Shown one piece after another: positions 48,667 through 60,419 of a stretch of DNA of 64,000 bases (position 1 is its first letter; each line of letters opens with the position of its first letter). The notes under the pieces were generated by a model. That model did not search any database, had not been told where the DNA came from, and saw only the letters and a program-made list of their open reading frames with translations. Source of the stretch: Dryas octopetala (Eukaryota > Streptophyta > Magnoliopsida > Rosales > Rosaceae); assembly GCA_963921425.1 (NCBI GenBank), contig OY992840.1:6946501-7010500 (forward strand), written 5' to 3'. A program made the translations under genes and the position numbers.

Positions 48667-50649
48667 TTTGCCGGACAAGTATTCTGTTTTCTTCCCTGAG
48701 TATGACTTTTTCAGGTATACCAAATAATATACATTTTCTTATTTCCTTGGTCATTCAGGCTGCTTGCTGAGCACATCAGCAAAATAGATATGTACTTAAA
48801 TAAAAAGAAAGCTTGTTTCCGGATTGTGATTTTTCAATTTGGAATGGAACATTTGTTTCTTGGTTTTTGCCATTGGCTTCATCAGCCAAAAAGCTCATGG
48901 TTTTGCGTATATTCACTTACATACACACGTACATGCATTTTTTATTTTTTTTATGCATGGAGAAATAATTGATGCTTATGCTTGTTGAAAACATTTCTGA
49001 TTTTTACTGGAGCTTATAGGGTAGTAGTAGATTCACTACAGAATGAAAATAGCTTCCAAAGTAAGGCTTGTTTGACATGTGATTGGGTATCTATTGTTGC
49101 GCAATGGAGAAATTATAGACAGCAATAAGCCTTTGGGCTTGAGTCCAAAGTGGTGAGAGAGGGTGAGGAATGAGTTAGGATAAACATAGGTCAAGAGGTT
49201 GATTAGAGGACCTCACTAAGGATTCATTATTTACATTTTAGAATGCCACTATGGTTTATTTATTCACTGGAGAGAATGTGAGGAATTATATACTTTTACC
49301 ATGGCATTATTATTATTTTGGATTGGATTGCAAGAGTATTGTCCTGTGTTTGGTGCACTATATAAAATCGGACTATTGTAAGTCCAATCATGAGGATAGG
49401 TCAAACTTATATATATATATATATATATATATTTTTGGCCACTGGATAGGTCAAACCTATATTTTTACTTGGGATAAACCTTTGTTATATTTGTATTAGT
49501 GTCCAATTTAATTGTAATACTCGAAGTGAATTGTGCCAAGAGTGCTCACATTAGGACTTGAGTTGTACGCAGTTGTCAAACTTGCATATAAGGTTGTAGT
49601 AGGATAAATCTTCTTGATTCAATTCAATTAATATTTCATATTTATCAAGAATTTTATTAGAATGATAATATTAGATAATTTAGAAAATTAACCATTTCTC
49701 TAAGGAATGATATCAACCATTTACATAGATTTATTAGAAATTAACCATGTCTGAAAATTTAGAAAAATTAATTTGTTTTGAACTTGAAAGGTTATTATTA
49801 TTATTATTATGGCTAGCAATCTTAAATTGTTAGTGTAAGGCTGGGTTTCTTCACTATCTCCCTTAACAATTTTCTTTCTTCACTGGTCTCTTCACTATTT
49901 CCCTCAATTCTTACTTAATAAACTTTGTGATGGTACCAATATTAATTAGCACTCAATGAAGGTATTAAAAAAGAAAATTGGTAAGCGCCCTAATGAGTAA
50001 CACAAAATCAAAGTTGTGAACTTAGTAGTTTGTTGCTACAATTAATGACATGTTGAAAGGAATTGGGAACACATTTATAATTTTATAATACTCTCTAAAT
50101 TCTAACTATCTTGGAATGGTTGTTTATGGATGCACATACAATACGCAGCCATGAAGAAGACAAAGAGCAACGGCACAAAAGAAACAAGCACCCGTTGCCA
50201 TATATCAAAACTTGCTGAATCTCCCACCTCTGAAAATTAAATTGAAAATTTTGCATTCACATCATTAAAATTACTTCTTAGCAAAAACTCAAATGATAAA
50301 AACAAACCATATATTGCATGAAGTAGTAACTTAACAACTTCGGACCAAAAAAAAAACAAAATAGTTAACACATGTTAAATTATGATTTGGTCACTTTAAG
50401 CTCAAGGAGGAATGATTCTTTATGCATAAAGAACTAATTATTTTCTTTTTTAGAAATTTCAAGTTTAATCTTATAAATGAAATTTCGGTACTTATTTATA
50501 TTCTTTTATTAGAGTATTATGGCTTTATTGAGGGAAGGTAACTTTTGTTGTGTAACTCAAACATTGTATTCTTATAGAAATACATAAAATATGCTAGGTA
50601 TTTGAAAAACTGTTTGATTCAAATCATACCAAACATAGTTTTAAAAAAC
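48667..50649. other. MIP1 3' flank, no gene found
   Basis: 3' UTR of the RING gene, then AT-rich DNA. A TA microsatellite lies at 49407-49433, with GGATAGGTCAAACTTATAT and GGATAGGTCAAACCTATAT on its two sides. Nothing coding is supported. Confidence 0.5.
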
Positions 50650-50823
50650 TGTAGTGCTAAGGATTCCAACTTTTTTTTTCCAACCTACATGACATTCATA
50701 TATTGAACACTAAAAAATAAAAAATAAAACCTAAAAAATAAAAAAAGTATCATGTCCAATAAAATAATGACATATAAGGAAAACAAATGTTGGGAAAAAA
50801 AGTTGGAACTCTTAGCATTTTCC
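50650..50823. mobile_element. 174-bp MITE
   Basis: Inverted ends GTGCTAAGGATTCCAACTTT and, in reverse, AATGCTAAGAGTTCCAACTTT-like. Flanks TTTAAAAAAC (50640-50649) and TTTAACAAAC (50824-50833) differ at one base. Its interior (CACTAAAAAATAAAA, TCCAATAAAATAATGACA) resembles the 202-bp MITE at 50979-51180, so the two are related families. Confidence 0.7.
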
Positions 50824-50978
50824 TTTAACAAACCAATGACTATTTGGTCTAGTGAATAACAGTCTGTTTGTGGGAAAAAGTTATGAGTTCATGCCTCATG
50901 GGCAATTGTTATTGATAAAAAAAGAGAGAGGATATATACTCAATTGGATCCATGAAAAGAAAGATAGTAATATAAATA

Positions 50979-51180
50979 CAGTAATGCTAGACATCCCACA
51001 TTTTTATACCATAATTTCATACCACCTTATGTGGCAACTTACATGGCATTCATGCATTGGATACTAAAAAATAAAAACAAAAATCTAAAAAGAAAAAGAA
51101 AAATTTTGTCCAGTAAAATAATGACACGTAAGATGGTATAAAAATATGATATAAAAATGTTGGTAAATATAGCATTATTC
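50979..51180. mobile_element. 202-bp MITE, same family as 2620-2820
   Basis: Flanked by ATATAAATA on both sides (50970-50978, 51181-51189), a perfect 9-bp target duplication. Ends CAGTAATGCTA and, in reverse, GAATAATGCTA. In inverted orientation it matches 2620-2820 across its whole length (ACCATAATTTCATACCAC, TGGCAACTTACATGGCATTC). Confidence 0.85.
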
Positions 51181-51189
51181 ATATAAATA

Positions 51190-52044
51190 ACCAAAAAAAA
51201 AAAAAAATGTTAGTAAAACTCTTATCATCTTGATCGAGCTAAAATACTAAAACAAGCAACACATGGGATTATTACAAAGTATTTAATGTGGCAAGCCACA
51301 AGAGATTGTGATTACCTTCCATATTGAAATTCCGATTTTATTTCGTATGGGGAGAAGAAAAATCTGAACTTGAATCTCTTTCTATAAAGTGGAGAGAAAC
51401 ATCACTGGACCAATAGCTAGTTAGCTAGTATATATTAAAATCTCGATTTGGTGTGATATTTCAATAAAATTTTGGGTTGAGAAATTTTTGTCTAACTCAT
51501 AGATCGATAGGATGGTTAGCTTCATATGGGGATTGAAATTTTTGTTTGGGTACGTGTGTATATATATACACATTATTCTTGAGGAGAGAGAGAGAGAGTT
51601 TCATAGGCCATCAATGGGGATCATATATAGTGCATATATATGGGGATTTGTACCCATTATTCACTAGGAGTGAGAGAGTATCATAGTTCATGCATTGAGA
51701 ATTAATGAAAATTCAAGGTGGTGCTTCATGAAAAAATCAATTTTGCTAATTAAATTTGTTCCCTATATTAATTATCATATAATCACAATTGGTGAGTGCA
51801 CGTAACTGATGGGTGCTACAATATGACACATGTAACATAATTGAATTCGGTATTTCATTATGTGTGGACGATGGAGTTTGGAAAGATTAAGCAATTTTAA
51901 AATGACGAAATTTTAAAATTTTGAATTTGTAAAAGTTTCTTATTTAGCTAACTTATTAGGTATCATAAAATATATAAAGAATGTAGGTAACAGTGATATA
52001 TAATAGTGGTGGTAGTGACAACAACAATGAAAACGAGATGGTAC
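51190..52044. other. no gene found
   Basis: AT-rich with a GA run at 51581-51598 and repeated CATATATGGGGAT-like phrases around 51620-51650. Nothing coding is supported. Confidence 0.5.
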
Positions 52045-52154
52045 GTGAATCGCAAGGACCCAATTGCAAGAGCAGAGTTTTACCAACTGAGCTATATCCA
52101 GCCGAGCCAAGTGGAGCATGCATGAAGGAGTCAAATTCTTATTATATTCTTTTA
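52045..52154 (-). pseudogene. plastid trnI-trnA spacer and 5' part of trnA-UGC
   Basis: On the minus strand it reads CATGCATGCTCCACTTGGC, then GGATATAGCTCAGTTGG and GCTCTTGCAATTGGGTC, the plastid trnA-UGC first exon preceded by the rRNA-operon spacer. Several substitutions; the 3' exon and most of the intron are absent. Nuclear copy of plastid DNA (NUPT). Confidence 0.85.
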
Positions 52155-52227
52155 GATGTTTTTACCATACTATCAAGAGGATTAGCCGCCAAAGGTATAT
52201 ATCCAGCAGTAGATCCTTTAGATTCAA
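52155..52227 (+). pseudogene. plastid atpB fragment
   Basis: Encodes [21 protein letters not shown], the ATP synthase beta-subunit segment from near the middle of plastid atpB. About 24 codons only, bounded directly by two other plastid fragments. Confidence 0.85.
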
Positions 52228-52281
52228 GTCCTTTTAACTTAGTGGTAGAGTAATGTCATGGTTAGGCGTAAATCATCGGTT
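52228..52281 (+). pseudogene. plastid trnT-GGU fragment, 3' truncated
   Basis: CCTTTTAACTTAGTGGTAGA, then GGCGTAAATCATCGGTT match plastid trnT-GGU from its 5' end to the T-loop, with several substitutions; the 3' acceptor strand is missing. DNA from 52282 to about 52420 may also be organellar, but I could not identify it. Confidence 0.8.
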
Positions 52282-52716
52282 TAGCAAAACTGATTGCAAA
52301 CGAGCGGCTAGAATAACCCTTCTTTAAAACACTTTGGTAGTGCTCCTGAATTGGATGGAATCCACATAAAGGAAAAAGAATCGAATAATCATTCGATGAT
52401 GAAAATGGAATAATAAATAGTCTAAACTAAATACGTCAAAAGGCCAAAATAAATTATTTTTGATTTAATTATAATTAAATAAGTAGATTTCAATATATTA
52501 TTAATGATAAATTATTGAAATAATTATAATCAGAAATAAATAGCTAATCGATTTTTGATTTGTTGATTAATTTTTGTTTGTTAAGGACCATTTTTAAGTA
52601 AAACTTAAAAAATGGACAATTCAAATTATTGAAGCATGGGGAACTCAATAATGTTGCAACTTTCTTTAGATGGGGAATGAATCATTAATTAACATGCATA
52701 CAAGTAGACATTAAAA

Positions 52717-54282
52717 TAGGCCTCACCAAAAAGCCCAAGGCCCGAAGCTCACCCGGCTCATTAGGCCCGAAGCTCGATTTGGCTCGAAATTTGGGCCGGC
52801 CCGGCCTGGCCTGAAAGTCTCTTGGGTTGGGCTTGGGTCATCCCCTTGAAACCTATGGGCCGCCCGAAGCCCGGCCCGTTTAGGTCCGCCCCAAAGCCCA
52901 ATTTGGAAATCATAGCATATTTAATAGGTTTTTCGTTTGTTTATCCTAATAAATTATTAATATGCTTATGAAGTTATTATATAATACTATAATGTTAGTA
53001 AATAGTAATAGTGTAAACTATGTAATACCATAAATAATAAAGTAATAAACTTTTAAAATTATATACAACATTACAAGTATAATAAAACATAATTGTACAT
53101 GTGTATATAAAACTTTTATAATACAACTATAATTAAAGTTATTAAACCACGATCGTCAATTCATTAATTCAACGATCTGAACCCTTCATTTTCTATTTTC
53201 ATAGTAAAAAATCATCCTTACAAAAAATCGGCTAAATCGGAATTCATCTACCCATTCGATTATCGTTAGAAAAACCATGATCGTTCATTAATTCGACCAC
53301 CGTTACGTCACTTTTACATCTCCGATTAAGCTAATGTTTTGCAAGAATTCTCTTTGAGTGGGGATCTAAAACTTGAACGGTTCGGATCGTTGAAAACACG
53401 ATCGATATGTGAGCTTCTACATATAAATACACTTAAAAGAGTATAATTCTAATAACTTTCCCGTTGAAACCTTGTTGTTTCCATAATTATGAAGACCACA
53501 ACATGATTTCAACAATCTGACTCGTTCATTTTCTATGTTCAAAAGATCATCCATACAAAAAATCGGCTAAATCGAAATTCATCTACCCATTCGATCATCA
53601 TTAGAAAAACCACGATCGTTCATTAATTCGACCACCATTATGTCACTTTTACGTCTCTGATTAAGCTAATTTTTTGCACAAATTATCTTTGAGTGAGGAA
53701 CTAAAATTTGAACGGTTTGAATTGTTGACAACACAATTGCATCATTTGTTTATAAAAATATGTAATAAAATATATAATAAAACATATGTACATTTATGTT
53801 TTATTATAATTGTAATGTTGTATATAATTTTAAAATTTTATTATTTATGGTATTACACTATTACTAACATAATAGTATTATATAATAACTTAATAAACAT
53901 ATTAATAATTTATTAAAGTAAACAAACGAAAGAGCTATTAAATATGTTATGATTCACAAACTTAACAAATAAACTAGTCAGCTCAGTTGGTTGAGAGTTG
54001 AACCTTGCTATGTGAGGTCTCATGTTCAAATCACAACATAGTCAAAATCTTGTATTTATTTTTGAAGATATATGTGTCTAAATAGGCTTTGGGCCCATTT
54101 TTGGGCCGCCCGTTCAGGCTTAGCCCGGCTCGGCCCGGCCATCCAAGCTCGCAAGCCAAAGCCCGATGGGTGGGCCTTGGGCTTGTGTATTAAAGCCCAA
54201 GCCCGGCCTGGCCCGGCCCGAAAGCCCTATTGGGCTTCTATAATTCAAGCCCCCGGCCCGAATCCGAAAAATTTGGGCCCTG
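52717..54282. mobile_element. 1.57-kb hAT-like foldback element
   Basis: CATTAAAA flanks both ends (52709-52716, 54283-54290), an 8-bp target duplication. Ends TAGGCCTCACCAAAAAGCCC and, in reverse, CAGGGCCCAAATTTTTCGG. The arms, about 400 bp each (52717-53120 and 53770-54282), are inverted copies made of GC-rich GGCCCGGCCC-type sequence and then AT-rich sequence. The centre has a tandem pair (53172-53396 and 53511-53735) sharing ATCGGCTAAATCG and ATTCATCTACCCATTCGAT. No transposase. The right arm is interrupted by a 125-bp insert. Confidence 0.85.
53955..54079 (+). mobile_element. tRNA-like SINE insert nested in the foldback element
   Basis: Absent from the otherwise matching left arm. It contains an A box (AGCTCAGTTGGTTGAGAG region at 53980) and a B box (CATGTTCAAATC at 54021), spaced as in a tRNA-derived SINE, followed by AT-rich sequence. 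No clear target duplication, so it may be truncated. Confidence 0.6.
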
Positions 54283-54290
54283 CATTAAAA

Positions 54291-54927
54291 TGAGTACGTA
54301 ATTAGGAATTTCTCACAGGGCAGCAAGTGGAGAGTGAGGGAAGGTGCCAAGTGGTGAAACCTGAGCTTCATATATATGGAGATGGAGAAGTTGAGAGTGC
54401 ACGAGACAAAAGTTTTGACACAAAAATCAGGCTCAAGCACAGCTGTAGTTGAGAACAACAGCTATATATGCATACGTACGTACATATCATGCAATAAACC
54501 AATAATGCAAATGCAACAATATAATTAATGTTAGGTTTAACAACAAGCTTTTACTTCCTTTTGTAGCAAGTTTTTTGATATTTCATATCATATAACCCGT
54601 GAGCCTTGAAGATGGCTGCTAGCTGCACTTTTTAATGCTCCCCTTAATTTCTTTCCACAAAACTTCACTTGCATGGGTCGTTGGTCAACTCACGTTGCAC
54701 CGTTGACCTAACCAACATTTTCTTCTATGTCAACATCGTTACGGTACAATATCACATCCTGTACCAGTTACTTACTAATTAAGATGAAAACGATCGATGT
54801 AACTTTTTCTTTTTTTAGAATCTTTTCTCTTTTTTACTAAGCGGATGAAAATAAAGATGTTTTGATCCTGCTAAACAGTTTTGGGTTTTGTTTGATGGAA
54901 GAGTAGTCATGCACGTGCCCCGTTCTA

Positions 54928-54974
<47 letters not shown>

Positions 54975-55240
54975 GAATTTGGTTATGAGAGTTGGTGTGT
55001 TTGGAGAAAAAACACTTGAAATTTAAATAAAACTCAGCATTTAAGAAATTATATGTTCTAATTAATTTCCTTGTTTGGATCCATAAATATAGAATTTTGT
55101 AAATTCTATATGAAAAAAAACTTGATATTTGAGGACTGTAAATTCTAAGTTTAAATTCCACCTAAATTTGCGTTATTTTCAAAATTCCAATTTTTACAAA
55201 AAAAAAAAAAAAAAAAAAGACAGTCGGTCCACCCATCACC
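54291..55240. other. no gene; long homopolymers
   Basis: A T run of about 40 bases at 54930-54968 and an A run at 55197-55218 bracket an AT-rich block whose arms (TAGAATTTTGTAAATTCTATA near 55090) are partly self-complementary. Possibly one old element lying between the two runs. Confidence 0.4.
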
Positions 55241-55249
55241 TTGCCAATT

Positions 55250-55470
55250 AATCACAATACCACCATAACTACCACCATGTTGCAGCTACCATCACCACCG
55301 TCACTACCACTGCCACCGATGCCGCTGCCACCGCCATCGCCACTGCCGGCCACCACCTCCCCTGCCACTACTACCGCTACCGCCACCACCATCACCACCA
55401 CCGCCAATGCCAATGCCGCTGCCGCCACCTCCAACACCCCAATTTTCGCCGCCACCATTTCTCCCACCGC
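55250..55470. repeat. imperfect trinucleotide-rich tract (CCA/GCC/ACC)
   Basis: Irregular CCACCG, GCCACC and ACCATCACC words over about 220 bases. Open in several frames because of composition. No recognisable protein. Confidence 0.8.
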
Positions 55471-55524
55471 CCGTGGGCCATCACCTCTACTATTATTGTC
55501 AACTCACCACAAACATCATTTTTA

Positions 55525-56259
55525 TTGTTGCCACCATCACCATCACGTTTTTATAAAACTACTATAAATTTCGTATTTAAATTTCATTATAATTACATTT
55601 ATCCAAACAAGAGAATTTACATATTACACGTAAAACGAAATGGCAACATAAACAACAACGATAACAACATTACACTTACACATCGATTATTGGTTTTTAT
55701 GAGGCGGTGGCCAATCAGGGTGTCCAAGATGAACGGGGTGCCAACAAACCATTTGCTCAATCTCGATTCGTATTTCAAATTCGCAATCCTCGCATGGTTG
55801 ACTGAGATGACCTATCTTGATGCACTTGCAAATGACTCTATCATTAGGATTGGACATAGAGTCGAAGTGAGGCACTTGCAAATGACCTATTTAGATACAT
55901 TATTGCAGGTTCAACCTTGGCGTGCATTTGTCGAAACATCCAAAAATGAGCTGCATCTATCAAGCCCCATGATGTTATCAATCATAATTTGATACTATTT
56001 TAGGATAATAAATGTGACATAATTAATGAAATTATGAATATACATAAAATAAGAAATAGATACATGAAAAGACACAAAAAAAAAAAAAAAAAAAGGGAAG
56101 AAATGAAAAAAGATAACATAGACCTTAATAAATAATTGAATGCTGACATGGATTTGCAGTCAAATATGACCAAAGTTAAAATTTAAATTCTTAAACTCCA
56201 TCAGGTTTCTATAATACATTAACCCTCCACAATCTAAAACCCCCACAGTTGTAGTAGTG
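55525..56259. other. unassigned; open frames on both strands
   Basis: The plus strand is open over 55525-55992 and the minus strand over 55687-55881. The minus reading has paired cysteines (ICKC, CEDC, CWHP) and is proline/histidine-rich near its end, vaguely like a zinc-binding fragment, but I recognise neither. TTGCAAATGAC occurs twice 49 bp apart. Probably repeat-derived. Confidence 0.3.
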
Positions 56260-56385
56260 AAATCAGTTTTCCATTTTGTATCGACTCTTAGCACTTGTGA
56301 AAGCAACCTACAATCAATATGTGTTCAACTTTTATGCTAGGCATGTGAATGTAGCAAGAGTCACCAATCTCACCTTCTAACTCCC

Positions 56386-56391
56386 TATAAA
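56386..56391 (+). promoter_or_regulatory. TATA box in promoter copy 1
   Basis: TATAAA preceded by CTAACTCCC. Same context as the box nearest the gene; use unknown. Confidence 0.45.
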
Positions 56392-56756
56392 TTTGAAATC
56401 TCAAAGATGCTCTTGTTAATGAATCTCAATAGGAAGATGAGCTTAATTGGCAGTTGAGGATAATCTACATGATGGACCATTAATTGGTTTTCAAATCTAG
56501 AATTATGTTCTTGTGAAGATGAATTTGCTTATTGAAAACCAAACAGATCCAAGAGTTAGAAAACAACTTTGAATTGATTTTCATCAAAATGCTACCTACC
56601 CTCCCATAAATTATTTACTAGCTAGTAGTAATTAAAATCAGTTTTCCATTTTGTATTGACTCTTAGCACTTGTGAAAGCAACCCACAATTAATATGTGTG
56701 CAACTTTTATGCTAGGCATGTGAATATAGCAAGAGTCACCAATCTCACCTTCTCCC

Positions 56757-56762
56757 TATAAA
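56757..56762 (+). promoter_or_regulatory. TATA box in promoter copy 2
   Basis: TATAAA preceded by CTTCTCCC. Same context as copies 1 and 3; use unknown. Confidence 0.45.
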
Positions 56763-57134
56763 TTTGAAATCTCAAAGATGCTCTTGTGAATGAATCTCAA
56801 TAGGAAGATGAACTTAATTTGGCAGTTGAGGATAATCTACATGATGGACCATTAATTGGCTTTCAAGTCTAGAATTATGTTATTTGAAAAAAAAAAAAAA
56901 AAACAAATAAGAGTGGAGATGAATTTGCTAATTGGAAACCAAACAGATCCAAGAGTTAGAAAACAACTTTGAATTGATTTTGATCAAAATCCTACCTACC
57001 CTCCAGTAAAATCAGTTTTCCATTTTGTATTGACTCTTAGCACTTGTGAAAGCAACCCACAATTAATATGTGTGCAACTTTTATGCTAGGCATGTGAATG
57101 TAGCAAGAGTCACCAATCTCACCTTCTCTCTCCC

Positions 57135-57140
57135 TATAAA
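57135..57140 (+). promoter_or_regulatory. TATA box in promoter copy 3, nearest ALMT
   Basis: TATAAA preceded by CTCTCTCCC, 236 bp upstream of the first candidate ATG. The most likely core promoter of the ALMT gene. Confidence 0.6.
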
Positions 57141-57370
57141 GTAACACTAACCTGTATCACAAAAACTTGGGGTTCTCTGCATAATACAACAAAGACTCCC
57201 AGCCAGCCACTTAAACAAATAATCAACATTATTTTATTCCTTCCCACATTATGGCTGCATGGTCTTGTTCCTTAAACTGAATTTATATATCAAACTTCCC
57301 CACTATAATTCCCTCCACCAATTCACTTTGTTTTTGCCTTCTCTGATTTTTTTTTTTCGGGCTTTCCTAT

Positions 57371-60142
57371 ATGTTTCCCAAAGTTCATGCAGGCATGGAC
57401 TTGGAAATGGCTGCTAACAATTGTGGCAACAAAAGCAAAGGGAATGCCGAGAAGCGTAAGCAAATTATTGTTGATAAAATGAAAAGATTTCCTGGTTTGG
57501 CGTGGCAGACAGTGTGGACTGTGGGACGAGAAGATCCGAGGAGGGTGATCCATGCTTTGAAAGTTGGTTTGTCTTTGACACTGGTTTCCTTGTTATATCT
57601 GATACAGCCACTGTTCAGTGGAATTGGGCAGAATGCTATTTGGGCTGTCATGACTGTGGTTGTTGTGCTAGAGTTCACTGCAGGTACAAAATAGCCCAAC
57701 TGAGTTTCGTTTAAATTAAGCCAAATATATGTTTTAAGCTTTTATTGTTGTTTGACAATAGGGGCAACTATATGCAAAGGACTGAACAGAGGATTGGGGA
57801 CACTGTTAGCTGGATCATTGGCATTTTTCATTGAGTACATTGCACATGCATCTGGTCATATTTTTCGAGCAGTTTTCATTGGAGCTGCAGTTTTTGTGAT
57901 AGGTAAGCTCATGATCTTTGTTAACTAAGCAATCTCTTAATGACATTTACACATAATCTGTCTATTTAAGCTTTCTCATTTTGCTAAATTTATCAGTACC
58001 TTATGCTAGTCTGTATCTTCTTTGAAAACCAAAGTTGGCCTTTAAAAAACAGCACTCATATTTTGCTATCTTTTCATTTTTGATTGGCAGGAGCTGCAGC
58101 TACATACATGAGGTTCTTTCCTTATATTAGGAAGAACTATGACTATGGAGTTGTGATCTTTCTCTTGACCTTCAATCTGATCACTGTGTCAAGCTACCGC
58201 GTTGACAATGTCTTGAAGATCGCTCATGACCGCTTCTTCACCATTGCCATAGGCTGTGGTGTCTGCCTACTAATGACTCTATTGATATTTCCAAATTGGT
58301 CAGGAGAAGAGCTCCATAGTTCCACTGCCTTCAAGCTTGATGGCCTAGCTAGATCTATTGAAGGTATGCAAAGTTGATCATTACAATATCACTACTTTAT
58401 ATTCATTATGTCAACGGAAAATTTTCTCTTGCCTGATTTTGTAGCATATTATTTTGTTAGACTGTCAATCTGAACCATTGATTAGGTGACATATCGTTTA
58501 AATCTCTAGTCCAGATTTGTAGTCTAATAGTATAACATGCTAGATAACTAGCAAGAGAACATTACCCTAATGTCAATAACTGCTGCTCAAATTGTGAATT
58601 ATATAGAAGGCATGAAGATCAAAGACCTCAAACTTGTAAAGTAAATATGAATATTTTCTTCTGGCCCAATGATGCCAATGATAGAATAATGAGTAATGTA
58701 TGATTTTGCAGCTTGTGTCAATGAGTACTTCAAAGATGGAGACATAGAAGCAACCCAAGACAAATCAACAGAGGATCCCATATATGAGGGTTATAAGGCT
58801 GTTTTGGACTCTAAATCTCTTGATGAAACCATGGTAGGTCCTTAATTTGAAATATTTGGTTAATTTCATTCATTTATCATATCCAACTTCAAGGATAGTT
58901 TATGAATTTGCTTTGCCCCTTCAATATTTTTGGCATTGCCATATGTGCAGGCGCTACATGCAAGTTGGGAACCAAGGCATTCAAGACACTGCTACAGATT
59001 TCCATGGCAGCAATACGTGAAATTGGGCACGGTTCTTCGCCATTTTGGATACACTGTCGTAGCTCTACATGGATGTCTACGAACTGAAATTCAGGTAACA
59101 CAAGCTCTACACACCAATCGGTTCATTAAGGACTTAAAACGAACTCATTGCTACTGCTGCACAGATAATATGGCATGGTATGCCCCAGAAAATTATTCTA
59201 ATATATGCATATGCCCTATTTGGTATACATTCCAAGAGAGAGGAAAAAAAGAAGACTAAATTATAAGGATGATGAGGGTTATGATTATATGCCAGTGAAC
59301 CCCATAATTAGTTCCTAATTATATTTAGATTTTAAAAAAGAAGCGTCCACATGCTTTCAAAAAGTATGTCACAGGTAGCCTTGAATTATTCATCCGTCTT
59401 CTTTTTGTGACAGATCACAGATTGGAAAATAGTTTCACAGGCATCAACAAAAAAGGGAATCTCATTTTGGCCTTTTTTCCTAATAATTCAATGTCATTTT
59501 TAAAAATTTATTTTGCAGACCCCAAGATCCGTTCGAGCTCTATTCAAGGACCCCTGCAATAGACTTGCAGGAGAAGTATCAAAAGGACTAATGGAGCTTG
59601 CCAACAGCATCAGAAATCGTCGCCATTGCTCCCCGGAGATACTCTCCGATCACCTCCACGAAGCTCTCCAAGACCTCAACACCGCCATAAAATCACAGCC
59701 AAGGCTGTTCCTAGGCTCCAACAGCAACCAGGCCACCAACATGCTTGCTCTAGCAGCTGCACACGCCACGCAAAAAAACTCGGGGGTCTCGTTGTCAAGT
59801 GTGAAAACAGACAGCTCAGCATTGATGGAATGGAAAAACAAGAGGGTAAGCTCTGACCAGCAGGCAAAGGAGCCACCTGAGAGGAAGTTCCTGAGGCCAC
59901 AGCTGAGCAAAATCGCCATCACCAGCCTCGAGTTCTCGGAAGCACTTCCTTTTGCTGCTTTTGCTTCTCTGCTGGTAGAGACAGTGGCAAAGCTTGAGAA
60001 TGTGATTGAGGAGGTTGAGGAGTTGGGAAGGATTGCATGCTTCAAAGAGTATGAACATGGTGATGAGAACATTGTTGTGACTTGTGAGAGACCACAAGTG
60101 AATGTTGCTCAAAACCAATTGCCCTCACATGGGTTTGATTAG
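57371..60142 (+). CDS. aluminium-activated malate transporter family anion channel (ALMT10-like)
   Basis: Six exons: 57371-57683, 57762-57902, 58091-58363, 58712-58833, 58951-59094, 59519-60142; 538 residues from the first ATG. In-frame ATGs at 57395 and 57407 are alternative starts that would drop 8 or 12 residues. The N-terminal half carries about six membrane spans and ALMT hallmarks: GREDPRRVIHALKVGLSLTL, NAIWAVMTVVVVLEFTAGAT, KGLNRGLGTLLAGSLAFF, YMRFFPYIRKNYDYGVVIF, CLLMTLLIFPNWSGEELH. The cytoplasmic half has the WEP motif (W289-E290-P291 in HASWEPRHSR) and ends with FAAFASLLVETVAKLENVIE and ELGRIACFKEY. ALMTs are malate and other anion channels of the plasma membrane or tonoplast; not all respond to aluminium. 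Clade is a guess from remembered C-terminal motifs. All introns are GT-AG and phases agree. Confidence 0.93.
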
Positions 60143-60419
60143 TTGTTAAAACAAAAGCTCTAGTAAAAGCACTTATTGGCAGTGGCTGGCTTATTATTGT
60201 TGAATGAAACTATTAGAAATATTTTTATACAAGAATGTTCATCATTCATACCAGATAATAACCGACTCCAAATGGTAGCAATCAAAGCCAGATTTCTTAA
60301 CATACTGATTATTTTGATGGGATTAAAGAATTTGTCGAGGTTCCATTATAATTAGTTTATGTTTCCAGGTTTCTTAACATACTGATTACAAAAGAGACTA
60401 CTAAAAAGCAAAATTTTGA

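Larger units (their letters stand above)
56260..57140 (+). repeat. three tandem copies of the ALMT promoter
   Basis: Copies begin at 56260, 56635 and 57009 (periods 375 and 374) with AAATCAGTTTTCCATTTTG. Each runs through GACTCTTAGCACTTGTGAAAG and TTTTATGCTAGGCATGTGAA to CCCTATAAA. The third copy stops just past its TATA box, where the ALMT leader begins. Copies 1 and 2 continue through a leader-like part (AATTTGAAATCTCAAAGATG) into the next unit. Confidence 0.92.

Noticed and set aside
51993-52253. An 86-codon open frame that looks partly like ATP synthase beta
   Set aside because: The frame runs across three plastid fragments on different strands; only about 24 codons are real atpB. It is a by-product of plastid DNA insertion.
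52228-52281. A possible working tRNA-Thr gene
   Set aside because: It matches plastid trnT-GGU but lacks the 3' acceptor strand and carries several changes.
55241-55567. Proline/threonine-rich open frames on both strands
   Set aside because: All come from an irregular CCA/GCC tract; no domain, no splice context, open in several frames at once.
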